Source: Typhlomys cinereus (taxonomy: Eukaryota; Chordata; Mammalia; Rodentia; Platacanthomyidae). From it: a stretch of DNA of 64,000 nt. Position 1 is the first letter of the stretch. Every line of letters starts with the position of its first letter. This document shows, piece by piece, positions 22,745 through 35,744 of this stretch. Location of the stretch: assembly GCA_023101885.1 (NCBI GenBank), contig JALPQD010000241.1, forward strand, positions 1,509,001 to 1,573,000, read 5' to 3'. Both the position numbers and the translations under genes were made by a program. The notes beneath the pieces were generated by a model, which was given only the letters and a program-made list of their open reading frames with translations, ran no database searches and had not been told where the DNA came from.

Positions 22745-25360
22745 TTTTTTTACAAAGAAAATAGAAAATTTGTAACAGACTTTTACAAAGTAATTATTGA
22801 TTCCTCCCACACATAAGATGTGTAAATTATCACCAATTTTCATCCTGCTACTGTTTCAGCTCCCTATATTTTTTGGTGTGTGATTTTAAAATTTCAATAT
22901 TAGCAATTTTTTAAAAAGTATTTCATCTCCGTCTGTCCTTTATCCCCTTTCTTTAACAGCTACACTCCTACATCAGTAACTGAGAGTCTTTTCACTGATT
23001 ATGGGAACGGCAGGGTGGACCGTGCCTCCTTCACTCAATCTGGATCCTGAAGTATTACCACTAGCTAAAATGTCTAAAGCTTCTAGAATATGGATGATCC
23101 TTAAGGTCCAGTCCTGAATGTTTGAGATCACAAGGAGATGATGCAATATAAGCTTTAGTTAAAAGCAGTGTGCATGCAATCCTGAAATTTTTCCCTAATA
23201 AATTGAGTGGTTGTCAATACTAGTTCTTAAAACCCTGTAGTCACAGTGTAATGCAGGTGTAGACCCTTAAGAAGTAAAGTAAATGTAGAACTCTGGATTT
23301 TTTAATTAATACTTCTAAAAGGATAACGTTGGAGTGCTCAATAAAGTTTACCTAAAAACACAAGGATCTTCTACTTTTCTTAAAAAATAAGGGAGTCTTA
23401 TGAAGAACTCAAATATGGACATATAAAGCAACATTTTTTCTTCTCCAATACACTTTGTTATGCTTTCCTATGTGAGATATTTTTGGCTGATATGTGGGTA
23501 TGTTGCTTTTTTATAGGGATGAATTACCGCCCTGCTTGAATGTTTTACTTAAAACAAAGAAGAAGGATGTTTTGCTTGATATAGCATTGGTATTAATAGT
23601 ATTCTAGTTAACTTCAGCTTATAGATGGATACAAACACAGTTTTGAGCTGCACAAATTGAAAAGCCAGTATGTATTGTGTAATGAAAATGTAGTAGTTAT
23701 TAGAACTGAATCTCTGATTCAACTCCTGGTACTGACTTGACCTCACAGACTGGCTAGTATACTTCTTCCAGATCATTTCTTCATTTATAAATTGGCAACC
23801 CAAAGGCCAACTTCACAGCAATGTTTTAAAAATTCAATAAGCTAATATGCCTGAAAACTTCTATCTCATCTTGGATTCCCAATTAGCATTTACTTTTTTA
23901 TTATTACTGAAATCTATGGTAATGACAAGCTCTGTGAGAGTTATGAGAGACTTTCAGAGTAGCTCCAGGATTTCATGTTAAATTCCTCTGGAGGAAAAAA
24001 ACCCAATCCACAGCCAACATCCTGACAGAGACACAGCATTTTTTCCCTGACACCTAACATCACATTTGAAATGGTGGCTCAATGTCTGAGAGACACACAG
24101 CAAAAAGACCAAACTTATACGGTCATTAATTTGCCCCTTTCCTTTTCACTGTTTGGAACACGAGGACCAAAGATTTATGTTGGACTGAATGATATTTTCA
24201 AATCCATTCTGAGACGTGGCAAATGTACCCTCTTCCAAAACTCTGAGTGAATTTGATTTTCCAAGGTTGGAACACTCAAAACCCAGTTCTTGCTATGATT
24301 TGTACCACTCCACAACAAATGACTTAAGGGGCTATTTTCAGGGTCAGAAGTAGCTTTTATTTTAAAATCCCTTTTGTAAGAAACAAGGAATTATCTCAGA
24401 ACTGTGTTCTTAAGTTGTTTTCCCCTTGAAGCAGACAATACAAGATCAGAATTGTACAAAATGCCATTGAAAAATCAAAGTCCTTTTAACAGTTGTCTTC
24501 TAAAAGTATGTTTTTCTACTTTTGCTTTTAAAAACAGAATCATTATTGACCCAATGGCTAATTGTTCAAGGAATTCACTTCACTGTTATCAGCGACTATG
24601 GTCAGTAAAAATAATAAAAGGATATTACCTGGAGTGAGTATGTGTCCTCATCAGAAATAAAATTTTAGAAGTCAATATTTGAATCCTCCTAACAATAGAG
24701 GAAAATGGAAAATTGAATTTTTCAAAGCTATTTTCTTTGCCTTTCTTGGAAATGACATGTCTATAAATAGGGCACTACAAATCTGCCTCTTTCTTGTCCT
24801 AAGGAACACGTCTAGGGAGCACCTGTGGCAGTCTAGAGCTGTAATACCTAAGACTGCCAAGAGAGGGAGCAAGGCTACGCTTGCTCAGGCTTCATGGATT
24901 TCAGCCATCTGGAACTACCTTCCATGTTTTTCTGCCTCGTTGACTCTTGGTCGTGTTTCAGAAACACTCCCTTCCTCTGTCACTATTGCCTGATCATTTT
25001 CCGCTTTCCCTCTTTCTCTTTTATATTTTCATCCTGCGATTGTATTATTTAACTCCATAACGGCATCGTGTAATTGGGGGACCACGATATTAACTCTGGG
25101 AATCATTTTGGGGGGATTCATTTGGCCTGAAACCTGCCACATAAAATGAGATTTTATTATGCGTGATGATGATTACTACAGTTAGGGTGAGTCGTTTTCA
25201 AAGACAAATTATTTCAACCTCCAGGAAACAGAGGCCCGAGGCTGCCTCTTTCCTCTTTAGAGCCGTTGGGCCCTAGTAAAACTGTCTGCGGCACATGTTT
25301 TATTTATCGATTCTAGTCATTTAATCATTTCTGTTTTTAAATCGTATTAAGAGAAGAGCC
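22745..25360. other. Unique intronic sequence; 24960-25360 retains CpG
   Basis: No exon with splice sites recognised. The right-hand part, up to 25360, is low in repeats and unusually CpG-rich for an AT-rich intron; see the findings. Confidence 0.5.
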
Positions 25361-25364
25361 ATCG

Positions 25365-25465
25365 TGATGCAGCATGGTACGATAGAACAGGCTGGCACAC
25401 GGGAGTCCTGAGGCCTGAATCCTACTTGAAGTCTTCTGCCCACTACTTGCATGCATTATAGGAAA
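25365..25465 (+). mobile_element. MIR SINE fragment
   Basis: GATGCAGCATGGTACGATAG followed by GAACAGGCTGGCACACGGGA, then CCTGAATCCTACTTG, matches the MIR 5' half in order. Diverged. Confidence 0.6.
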
Positions 25466-25923
25466 TCGCCTATTTCAGATTCACCATTTCCTGGTCAACT
25501 GAAGTGACCCAACTGAATACCGCTGTTTTCCCATCTGCATGTAAAAAACATTCAAGCTGCAAAAATGTTAGCAGCACTGAAGGACAGACATGCGACATCC
25601 TAGAGTAAAATATTGAGAAGTTTCCTACAGCCGCCCATAGACTACAGGCCCCAGTAAAATGCTTGAAGAAACCCTGTATCCCAGAGAAATGAAATCTCCA
25701 GATGGAAACCATGTGAGAGCCTTCTGGACAAATACAAGTTCCAAATCCTTTCCCCTATTGCACTCCTGCATGAGAGATTCCTCTGAGTTTGCACTTTCTC
25801 TCATACACCTGAGAAGCAGGCCTGCTGGGGACTTCCATTCAGAGACACTGGTCAAACCACAAAACTGTGGCTGTTGTTTGAAAGTGAACCAGTCCCAGGG
25901 GCTCATGTGTTTGACTACTTGAT

Positions 25924-26205
25924 CACCAGCTGGTGGCACTGTTTCGGAAGGCGGTGGACAGAACCTTTAGGAGATACAGCCTTATTAGAAAGTGGGTTAC
26001 TAAAGACACAGTCCTACCCTACTTCCATTTGCTTTCTGCTACCTGATTAAAGTTTGCAGTATGATCAGCTACCTCAAGTTCCTACCATTATGCTTTTCCT
26101 GCCGTAATGGACTGTTTTCTCAAACTGTGAGCCAAAATAAGCCCATCTCTTTTCAGTTGCCTCTTGCAAAGTGTTTGATCATAGCAGTGAGAACAGTAGC
26201 TAACA
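25924..26205 (+). mobile_element. MaLR LTR, 3' two thirds
   Basis: TGGTGGCACTGTTTCGGAAG, ATGCTTTTCCTGCCGTAATG, CAAACTGTGAGCCAAAATAA and an ending AGTAGCTAACA are MaLR LTR landmarks in order, including the AATAA polyadenylation region. The start is approximate. Confidence 0.72.
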
Positions 26206-26209
26206 TGGT

Positions 26210-27435
26210 GTGTGTGTGTAGCACGTTCCACTGTTCTTCAGGTCTAAACCACAAAAACAGCAACTATCAATGTTTCTCTTTTGTTTCCTTCAATGCAACC
26301 CCCAAGACCCTGCTGGGAAATTTTAAGTAGCAATCACTGAGTTTCCTTTGGATTATAAGTTAATACTGGGAGAGAACCGATGTACTTTGGTAAGGCAAAG
26401 AAAGCTATTCTTCAAAAAGAGAAGGAATGTATTTTCTGAGTATTCAAGGTGTGCCTCTCATGAAGCAGAATCAGTATAATTGAGAGAAAGGACAAGATGC
26501 CCAATTTGCACTCCGAGGAATATTCTAGAGGACATTTATGTCTGTGACACCAGAGCAAATTGACATGGGGCCATAAATCTAAGAATATACAAAAACTGAA
26601 TATATATGAAATGCATAGTAATGAATTTGAAACCTTGTTCAAGGAAGCAAAAAGCAGACAGGCTACAGCAGAAAACTGAATTACTTAAGTTAGAAACAAA
26701 AGAAGGAATCTACCTAGAATGCAAACAGCACTTTAAAAAACTAAAATGGAAGCAGACAATATAGAGAAACTTCAGATTGATTCATCTTTCTGTCCCATTT
26801 TCTTTTCCAGTCCTGCCATGTCTAATGTTGTCTTTGTTAATATCCAGCTATTTATTGTCCTCACCCAAATGTGTTTCTGTGCCTAATTTCATGCTTTTTT
26901 TCTCTGTTCAGGGACCATTCTTCTCTTCCATTCCTCGTCTCTGACACTGATAAATGAAATCAATCTCATCTGTCAAACTCCTCCTGGAGCCAATAAGAGA
27001 TGCCTTAATCATTGATGATAATGATGATGTTAGTTTCTGCACAGTGTCTGCCAGGTTACCAGTTATGCTTCAATCATTTCCATTTAAGTTTTTATTTTCA
27101 TAATTACAAAAACAATGCCTAATAATCAACAAAAGATCTTAACAATTTTTTGCTCCAGAAGCACCGAGAGGTGTTCTTGTCTCCCTTGATGATTTCACTG
27201 TGCATCTTCTCTACCTAAATAGACCAGTTTGGGCTTTCATAGTTGATCTATTAAGAGTTTGAGTACTCCAGTAGTCTCCTTATGCTTACTAATAATTCTT
27301 CTTAACTTCAACTGAACCCAATCTCTAGATGACTACCCATTCTGATTTCTCTTGTCATATCTTCTTGAGAATTTTCTAGAATTTAGTGATTCACATAGCA
27401 TATATTTTATTGTCTTCTCTCTCTCTTTCATAAAT
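26210..27435. other. Unique intronic sequence
   Basis: No exon or repeat recognised. Confidence 0.5.
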
Positions 27436-27439
27436 GCAC

Positions 27440-29690
27440 ATAATTTAAAATTTAGGTCTCACATATCTACATATAAAACATGAGAGGTATATCTTTAGTC
27501 TGACTTATTTCACTTTGATATGATAGTTTCCAGTTATATCCATTTTCCTTCAGATACACAATTTGTTTTTACTGCTAAATAAAGTACCATTATGTGTGTT
27601 CCACATTTTCCTCATCCATTCAACCATTAGTGGACATGCAGGCTGATTCCATTTCCAGATTATGTGAATCATGACACAATAAGCATAGAACTCTGTACAA
27701 TTCTTTTGGGATTTATTCATGTTCTAGTCTATATCAATAATTTTCTCTTATTACTGATCAATATCTCAATAAACTATTACAGTTTATCTGTCCATTGGTG
27801 AACATTGGGAATTTCTCTCATTTTTCACTGTTACAAACAGAGCTGCTTTGAGCACCGCAAATGCACGTTTGTTAGGACATGTGCTTTCCTTTCTGTTGTG
27901 AAGAAACCTGGAAGAGGAATGCCTAGATCACATGGTAATTACATATTTAATTTTGAAGAAACTGTCCTCTAGTCACTATATTGTTTCTGCATTCTCTCCA
28001 CAGAGAGTGAAAGTTCTGGAGCTTCCTCATCTTTGCCTTTTTATCTTAACTTTTCTATTAGGCTCTAGCTATTAACACATCACATGTTAATATTTATTTC
28101 CCTAATGAAATATAGGTTGAACATGTTCATATGCATATTTGCCAAGTGTATTTTCAGTGACATTTGCTCAAACCTTATGTCCATTTCATATTGAATGACT
28201 TATTTGCATATCTAATTTTAAACATTGTTTATATTTAGATGATAAAGTGGCTTTACGAGATGCATAATTGACAAACATTGTTTCCTTTCTTATCTTAACA
28301 ATGTCTTTTAAGATTCAAAAGGTTTTAACATTGATGAAGTATAATTTATCTAAAGAATTTCTGCCTACCCAAGATTCCAAAGATACTTAATTCTTTTCTT
28401 GCAGTATTCTTGCAGCTGTGGGCTGCAAATTTATGTTTGTTATACATTTTATCTTAATCATTTTAATGATAGAAAATATAAGGTGAAATTCATCATTTGC
28501 CCACGAAATGCCAGTTTTCAAAGCACCATTTATTAAACGGATGTTTATTTCCCTGTGGAATTTACCTAGTCCAAAAATTCAATTGTCCAAATATGCATGG
28601 GTTGATTTCTGAACTGTTTGTTCTTTTCTATTAATCTATTTGTCAATCTTGGCATCAATACCATGGTCTCAATTACTGTAGCTTTGTACTACAATGTGAA
28701 ATTAAATATTTTTCCTCTTTCAACTTTCCTCTTCTTTTTAAAAACTGTTTTGACTCTTTTAGAGCCATTGTATTTTCAATTAATTTTTTAAATCAATTTA
28801 CAATTTTATACCAAAAAGGAATGCATTTAATCCATAGATTAGGTTAAGGAAAATTAGCACATTAACAATCTTGAGTTTTCTGAACCTTAAACACTAATTG
28901 TGCTATTTTTTTCAACAACGTTAAAGACTTAGCAGTACACATTTTTTTTCTCAGATTTATCCCTAAGGATTCAAGCAATTAATGACATTGTAAACCATAT
29001 TTTAAAATGTTTATTTTCCAATAGTTCATGGCACCACACAGGAATATAGTCCATTTTACATATTGTTCTTAACATGGTGCTAAGCTCACTTTTTTTATGG
29101 GATTTTTGGCATGTACAGTTCATCACAATGTGCACACAAACAATCATCTTCAAATGCAGTTTTGCTTCTTCCTTAAATATTTTAATATATTTTATTTCTT
29201 TCTTTAAGGACTAGAATCTCCAATATAATATTGAAGAGAAGTGTGGACATTCTAATCTGGCTTCTGATCTTACTTGAGATATTCTCATTCTTTCACTATG
29301 AAGTGTGGTACAATCTGACAGTGTGGCATAGATGTGATCTATAGAGAATAAAATCTCTTTCTATTTCTAGTGTGTTGAGATTTATCAGGAAAGAGTGGAA
29401 AATTCAGTGTTTTTTCTGTTTATTGAAATAATCATTTGCTTTAGGATTTTATACTGTAAATATATTTGATATTTTATTCTATGCTCATTAATCCAATCTT
29501 GCATTCCTGAGGGTAAACCCAATTTGGTCTTGATTTTTTATATCCTGTTAATAATAATAATATGTTAAAATTAAGTTAGAAATATTTGCATCTCCACTTG
29601 TAAGAAAAATTAGCTGTTAGTCCTCTTTCTAGTAAGGTTTCTGCCTGTTTTCAGTATAAATTCATGCTGTCTTCATAGGACAAACCATTT
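27440..29690 (-). mobile_element. Ancient L1M ORF2, antisense, about 2.2 kb
   Basis: The plus strand reads through the complement of L1 ORF2 from its 3' end inward. GACTTATTTCACTTTGATAT and CCATTTTCCTTCAGATACAC come first. AACAGAGCTGCTTTGAGCAC, ATCAATACCATGGTCTCAAT and TAATCCAATCTTGCATTCCT follow in the expected order. It is heavily diverged with no open frame. The far (5') boundary near 29690 is uncertain. Confidence 0.82.
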
Positions 29691-30430
29691 CCTGTGCTTG
29701 TGGTCCATCAAGCTTCTTTGAAACTCCAACTCCATGGCCTTCACTGTATCTTCAAGACTTGAACTACTATTTCTCCTAGCAAATTTTCAGTCTCCACCTG
29801 TCTCCTCTTTGGAGGACTCCTGGTGTGTGAGTGCAAGGATGTTCGGAGTCGTCTCATGATGCACTGGTTTACTCTCCTTTGTCCTCAGATCCCGCCTCCT
29901 CTTTCCCTCCCCCCCCCCCCACGGCAAATTTCTTTTCTTTTCTTCATTCTAGAACTTACTCAATTTTTGACATACAGAATATAGTTAGGACAACTTTTTA
30001 ATGTTCTTGCCCAGTAACTCTAATATCTATGTTCTATTCTGGTTACCATTCAATGACCTACATATCCTCATTCTAGGTAGTATTTTCCCATTTATATGCC
30101 CAATAATTTTTAGAATAAAATTGTATCTTTTGCCTTTCAGAAGCTTTGTCCTGAATGTAGTCATTTATATTCATTGGAAGTGGTTTAGTTCTCCAAGTCT
30201 TGCTTTCAGCATTAGGCAAGACTGGAGCTGTGTTCAGGGTAGAAGCAGCCTCTCTTCCCTGCTGAGTCGAAACCTGCCTGTGCACTACACCCCCTTCCCC
30301 ATGAGTCATGAGGTTTTACAGTTAACCTAGCACTGTTTCTGGTTCTGTGTGTGCCAGATATGATCCCTACTTAATCTTCAGGTAGTTTTTGCCTGTCTTA
30401 GGGTAGGCCCATGCAATGGGAATTTTTATT
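29690..30430. other. Unassigned sequence, perhaps more old LINE
   Basis: The words CAGTAACTCTAATATCTATG and TTCTGGTTACCATTCAATGA resemble a common ancient mammalian repeat in antisense orientation, but I cannot name the family. There is a C-run at 29911-29920. No exon seen. Confidence 0.35.
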
Positions 30431-30433
30431 CAT

Positions 30434-30448
30434 TCATTCATTCTCTTG

Positions 30449-30511
<63 letters not shown>
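30434..30511. repeat. (ATTC)n then (CT)n microsatellite
   Basis: Three ATTC units precede about 27 CT units at 30457-30511. Confidence 0.93.
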
Positions 30512-30515
<4 letters not shown>

Positions 30516-31169
30516 GTCCTGTAAACTGAATGCACATAGAACTCTCCAGACCTCAGATCCTCAGATTGCCTTCTCAGGACATCTTCTGGGCTACACTGGA
30601 TCCTTCCCTCATCTCCCACCCACACTGCGACTTGGAAACATGCTCAGGCTGTCCTCAGGGGCCACACAAAGGTCGTTTATTTGAGGTACTTTTATGTTAC
30701 TGCAGATGTCCACCTCTTTAAACACTTTATGTGTTTTATCTGCTGATCAATTTTTTCAGATAGAAAGATAAAATCTAACCCCAGTCCTTCCACCTCAGTC
30801 TAGGTCCATATTGTGCATATTTTATATGAATTGTGAACCTGATTATTTTCCAGTCAATGTTTTGTCATAAGATATTTCCCAAGACAAGTCTCATCTTTAG
30901 TCCATTTTTGTGAATTACTATATATTATTGTGATGTATAAAAATATCACATTTAACCAGGATTTCCTGTTACTGAATTTTTCTGGCTTTATCGTGTTCAA
31001 TTACAGAAAACAATGCAATTGATATTTTTATGGACAAATTTTTGTCTACCTTTCACAATAATTCTTTAGAACAGATTGCAAGAAGTGGAAAAAAATGAGC
31101 TAAGGAATGAGAACTTCTTCCTCATCTTGGCCAAAATCGTCCCCTGTTCTTATAAACATTTTGCCAGGC

Positions 31170-31400
31170 TTTATTCCTGGCATCATGTAGGTGCCCCACT
31201 TATTGAATTCTCATCAACAATAGGTAGTATCATTTTTCAAAATCTTTGCTAGTCTGATTTGCAGAATACATGTCTTAATCTAATTGTTTGTCTCTGATTA
31301 TTGTAAAGTGGGTTATTATGAGTTTATCTGGCTTTCCATTTCTTCTTTATGAATTATATGTCCTCATTCTTTTATTTTTTACTAAGATACTATAATATTC
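31170..31400 (-). mobile_element. Ancient L1M 3' end fragment, antisense
   Basis: CTGATTTGCAGAATACATGT through TCCATTTCTTCTTTATGAAT and TTTTATTTTTTACTAAG follows the antisense L1 tail pattern. Short and diverged. Confidence 0.5.
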
Positions 31401-31489
31401 CAACTCAATTTGAATGAGCTTCCTACTTTGTGCCCTTTCAAGATACTCCAAGTACACACTAAGCTAACATTTGTGTATGTACATATGCA

Positions 31490-31542
31490 CTCGTGTGTGT
31501 GTATGTGTGTGTGCATGCATGTGTGTGTGTGTGCGCGTGTCT
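31490..31542. repeat. (TG)n-rich low-complexity tract
   Basis: TG repeats with CATGCATG and GCGCG interruptions. Confidence 0.85.
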
Positions 31543-31559
31543 GTATGTTCACACTTTTT

Positions 31560-33600
31560 TTCTGCCTTCCCCTGGAAAGTCATCCTTATATATCTTAGTA
31601 TCTGGGAAACCCCATCCCTTCCTCATCCCAAAAGCCATTTTTGTCATGAATTCTTCTCTACCCGATTCTGGGTACATGAAGCCCCTTCTCTGATAATATC
31701 TCATCATTATAGAATTTATCTTTCTTTGCATGCTGATATATCTTGAGGGCTACTGTGTCTTTTCACCTCAGAGTCTATGCATCTCTTCTAAAAGTAAAAG
31801 TTTCAAAATACTATTGAATGAACAAGTGAATAGTCAGAAAGATGAACTCAGATAAACCAATACTGATATTGTAACTTGAATTTATGAAATATCTAAGATG
31901 TACCATCTAGAAGAAATTCATATCTCATTTGTAATAACTCACTTATTTTAAAAAAGTAATCAATTGGTTTCTGTTTTTCTCATTGATTCTCTTAAATATA
32001 ACTGATGACCATATAGAGATCTCATATCAAAATAACACTGTAATTGAACTTAGAAAAATTTCCAATCTATCCTCATGCTGAAATCTCTACCAGAGCTCTT
32101 AAAAGCAGTAAACGTTTGGCGGCTGTGAACAACACCTTCCTTTGAGCCCTTTTCTTCTCAGTTGATTGAACCCTCTTTCTCTGCTGAACAAATACATCTC
32201 CAAGATACCACACCCTCTCAGTTCAATGGGAAAGGGCTTCCCCATTTGCTTTGTGATCTTAGTGTCTGAATGTGAAATCATTTTCTGGGAAATGTGTTCT
32301 CAGCTTATCAGAAATCTCAGCTTCTTCCAAGATCACAAGCATGTTTCCTAATAAGAGACTTTCTCTACCTCTCTCCAATCCCCGAAGCTTCTCCTATGTA
32401 TTTGTGGATATTCACACTATTACTAGGAATGTGTGATTTATAAGAAGAGACAGACTTCTTGGGGAAAACATCCTTAATGTGTCAGGCTGGGCTCAGAGAT
32501 TCACTTCATGACAAGTAAAGTAGCTACAGCTTACCTCATAAACAGCAGAATCTATGGAGGGCGGCAAGCAGCACAGTTTTTCACAAAGATGGAAATGTGA
32601 GTTTCTGTAAAGAATCTTCACAAGAGAAATGGAACATGCCGGGCTAGCCTAGTGTATAGGATCTGGGAAGATTCTTCTGTTTTGTTCAGTGCCCTGTTAA
32701 TATAAACGGCTTGATCTATCCAATGTCAGAACATGAGCATCATTCTAATTGTCTTGTCATACCATCTGAGGAAGAAATGCCACAACGGCAGTAAGGAATA
32801 TCTACTTGCCAAGCCAGCGTTCATTAATCAAAGACTGGTCATACGATCTCTGGACATCACAGTACAAATAAGTCTCAGAGTCGCCCCTTTGGGCCTCACT
32901 CAGGTGATGGATCAGAAGGCTCTTCAATGAACAACAAAAGACTGGAACTTTTACTTGGTGCGGCCAATGCAAGCTTTTCTAAGGCACCAAAGGGGTGCTT
33001 TGTGAAATGTCAAGGAAAACCTGAACAAATGTCTTGCCTATTTGGCTCTGATGGTATTTATGAGAAAAGAACATAACAACAACCCAAGAGAGAAAACTGG
33101 CCCACTTCACAAACTTGAGACTGGATTAAAATGGAAGCCCTTCCCACCTCATAGAATAGTGATTATTGCACAGACTATCAGCAACCTGAGCCATAATCTC
33201 CTTTCTGTGGTCTTCACATCTGCAGTGCCTGATACCAAGATAGACTCACCACATGGGGCCAAATAACAGTCCTAAAGCCTTGTCCGTTTTGTATGAGGCA
33301 GTGGATTGTCATATAATAAAAGGATATGTCTTGAGGATAGTTATGGACTTGATCAACCTCTCTGGATTTCGGTGACCTCACCTTAAGATGAAGGAGATAG
33401 ACAAAAATTTCCTTGGAACCGTCCAGCTTTTAATCCTGTGACTTGAATAGCTGTAACCAGCCCTAACCAGGAAGAGATCACTGACTGCTTGAGATGAAAG
33501 GGATTTCAACCCACAGGCTTCATTGCCAAGGTGTAATTCATGTAGGAAACTATTCATTCTCCCATCAGCTACAGGCTTGGAGTCGGGTTACAGAGGCCAT
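31560..33600. other. Unique intronic sequence
   Basis: No exon or repeat family recognised in this stretch. Confidence 0.5.
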
Positions 33601-33611
33601 AATCACTCTGT

Positions 33612-33672
33612 CAGTAAGCTGAGCTCATCGTGTACATCCCTAATGTCAGCACTTATGAAGCTGAGGTGGAAT
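33612..33672 (+). mobile_element. B1-like SINE fragment
   Basis: ATCGTGTACATCCCTAATGT followed by CAGCACTTATGAAGCTGAGG matches the B1 order. Short and diverged. Confidence 0.5.
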
Positions 33673-33899
33673 TTTTTTGTTCCTCTTCCAAAATATTTGA
33701 GTCCAAATGCTCTGCAGCACATGACTTCTGAAGCACCCATAATGAGCCCATGCTCTGGAAGATCCCAGAATCTAATGGAAGCAGGGAATAAAGAATATCC
33801 AGAGAGGAATCTGGTACTTATTTTAAGAAACAGAAAACTCCATTTCCCATACCTTAGATTCCCATTGCCTGAGTGACAGAGTAGCAGTGTCACTTAAGA

Positions 33900-35540
33900 G
33901 GCTCATGATCACAGAACAGCTTCGACTGGGTCTCCATTCATTTATTGGCTGCAATAATTAAAATAGAATGGTATGATGGCTGGAGAAGGCACAGAAGGCC
34001 TGACTTTGGGCAAGACAGTGATTTGGGAAGGAGAGGAGCAAACAGAACATTTTTTTTCTAAGTTCAGTCCCTCAAGATGAAATCACCATAAGTTGCTGCC
34101 AATGAAGCCATGCCCAGTAATCCTGCACTCAGGCAAAGCTCAAATGCCAGAGAGGCCTGGCAGACAGACCTTGGAAGGGAAAAGATCACTAACACTATTC
34201 TAAGCACAGAGAGCCTCTGGGACAGCCAGCAGGACACTAAGCTGATGAAGAATCTGCTTAAGGTTTGCTGGAGACCAAACACAAACTCTCCTCCTGTTGC
34301 CAACGTGATTAAGCCTAGGTGCCCTGGAGCATAGTTTATGATTCCGACGGTCAATGCCAAAGCAGTCCATGACCCAAAGACCGCTGACCCTAAAAAATAA
34401 ATAGATAAAACCCTAGCATGATGACTCTCGCAAGTGGGCAACAACATTGATGGTGATGTCCTCTGTGTATGAGACCACCACAGCCCTAAACAGCATCATT
34501 CTGGCTTCCTGTGCTCTTGGAGAAGCTGCAGAAAGAAATGCAATGAGTCCTGGTGGAACCACCTCAGCTTATGAGTCATCCTCAAAGAGCCACAAAGCGA
34601 CCAGAGATCTACCATGAGATCTGAGAAGCTGCTCCTGCCAGCGGGACTGTGATTGGCCTTGACATTTTTGAAACACAGCAAGTTAGCAGAGTTTAAAGTT
34701 CTGGGAGATAGTTGTCATCTCCCAGATAGATCCTGATGACACCTGATGACCCAGCTCCAAAGTTGCGGTGAGTTGTTGTGACACGAGGATCCAACAGGCT
34801 TGGCAAGGCACTGTGCTTTGGAAAAGGGCAAGCAGACAGCCAGTGGAAACAGCCGTCGTCAGAGCCACAGATCGCAGACCATCCTGGAAATGAAGGCGGA
34901 AGGTGACAGCTCCAAGCAGAGAGGGTGTTGAGTGGAACAACGCAGGCTCCGCTGAGGGCACAGGATGAGTCAGGCACCAACAAGCCATCTGTCTTTGCCT
35001 CAATAAATTTTCCTGCTTAGTAAGTCCAGACATCTCCAGGAGAGTTTTGTGCAGATCAACAAACCTGTCCACAGTGAAGCAAGCTAGCAAAGGGTTGCAC
35101 ATTCTAACCCAATGTCATTTACTCCTGATGTCCATGCGAAGCACCCCACATATTCTAAAGCCCCCACCAAATCTATGACCAGAACAAGTACGGGCTGCCT
35201 ATTTGAAACAGAAGCAAAGATTTTGTACCAGTGATGCCCCTCTCTGTGCCCTTCAAATTCAGATCCATCCCTTCTGCCGACCTGTCAGCTCCCCGGACAA
35301 CTCTAAATAAGACAGAGGCCCCTGAAGCCTTCCTTCCCTCCAGTGAGTCAAACCTCGCCACCTCTCAAGCCCGTAACTGCTGCTTCTCTCTCTTGACTGA
35401 CTTCTCTCCCAGGGGCACCTCAGTCCTGGTACTGGAGAACTCTTCATCGACCTGCCACATCACTTCTCAGGCACGTTTAGATGTGGCAGAAGCCCACATG
35501 TGGAGCCAGCTTAGGGTCAGGAAAAAAATAAGGTAATAAT
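33900..35540. other. GC-richer block of unknown origin
   Basis: Base composition is closer to even than in the neighbouring intron, and frames of 127 (34064-34447) and 139 codons (34683-35102) occur on the minus strand, with 101 codons (35231-35536) on the plus strand. None shows a domain I recognise, and codons do not look selected. A plus-strand TTCTCTCCCAG at about 35404 could be an acceptor, but I found no partner. It may be an old LTR element or a noncoding exon. Confidence 0.35.
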
Positions 35541-35637
35541 TATGAAGTGACTGGCATGGTTCCTACTCGGGAGATGCTGGATTTTATCCATTAGTATAGA
35601 TGGAGCTTGTCAATGTTTTCTAATGTATTTATTTTGG

Positions 35638-35740
35638 TACATATTCTGACATTATATATGCTAATATTGGAATGGAGAAAATTAGCATGGCCCCTGTCCA
35701 AGATGACACCCAGGCAAAATTCCCCAAGTGTTTCTTGGTA
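35638..35740 (+). pseudogene. U6 snRNA pseudogene
   Basis: The copy carries ACATATTCTGACATTATATA, then GCTAATATTGGAATGGAGAA, AATTAGCATGGCCCCTGTCC and AAGATGACACCCAGGCAAAA. This is U6 in order: the ACATATACT region, ATTGGAAC, the ATTAGCATGGCCCCTGCGCA core and GATGACACGCAAATTCG. Substitutions and small indels are spread along it, the U6 5' end (GTGCTCGCTTCGGC) is unrecognisable, and no terminator T-run or upstream pol III elements (PSE, TATA at -25) are evident. It is a retro- or DNA-level pseudogene in the Agbl1 intron, opposite to the gene. Confidence 0.85.
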
Positions 35741-35744
35741 TTAA

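Noticed and set aside
35638..35740. Active U6 gene
   Set aside because: The 5' end is lost, substitutions are many, and no pol III upstream elements or terminator are seen.
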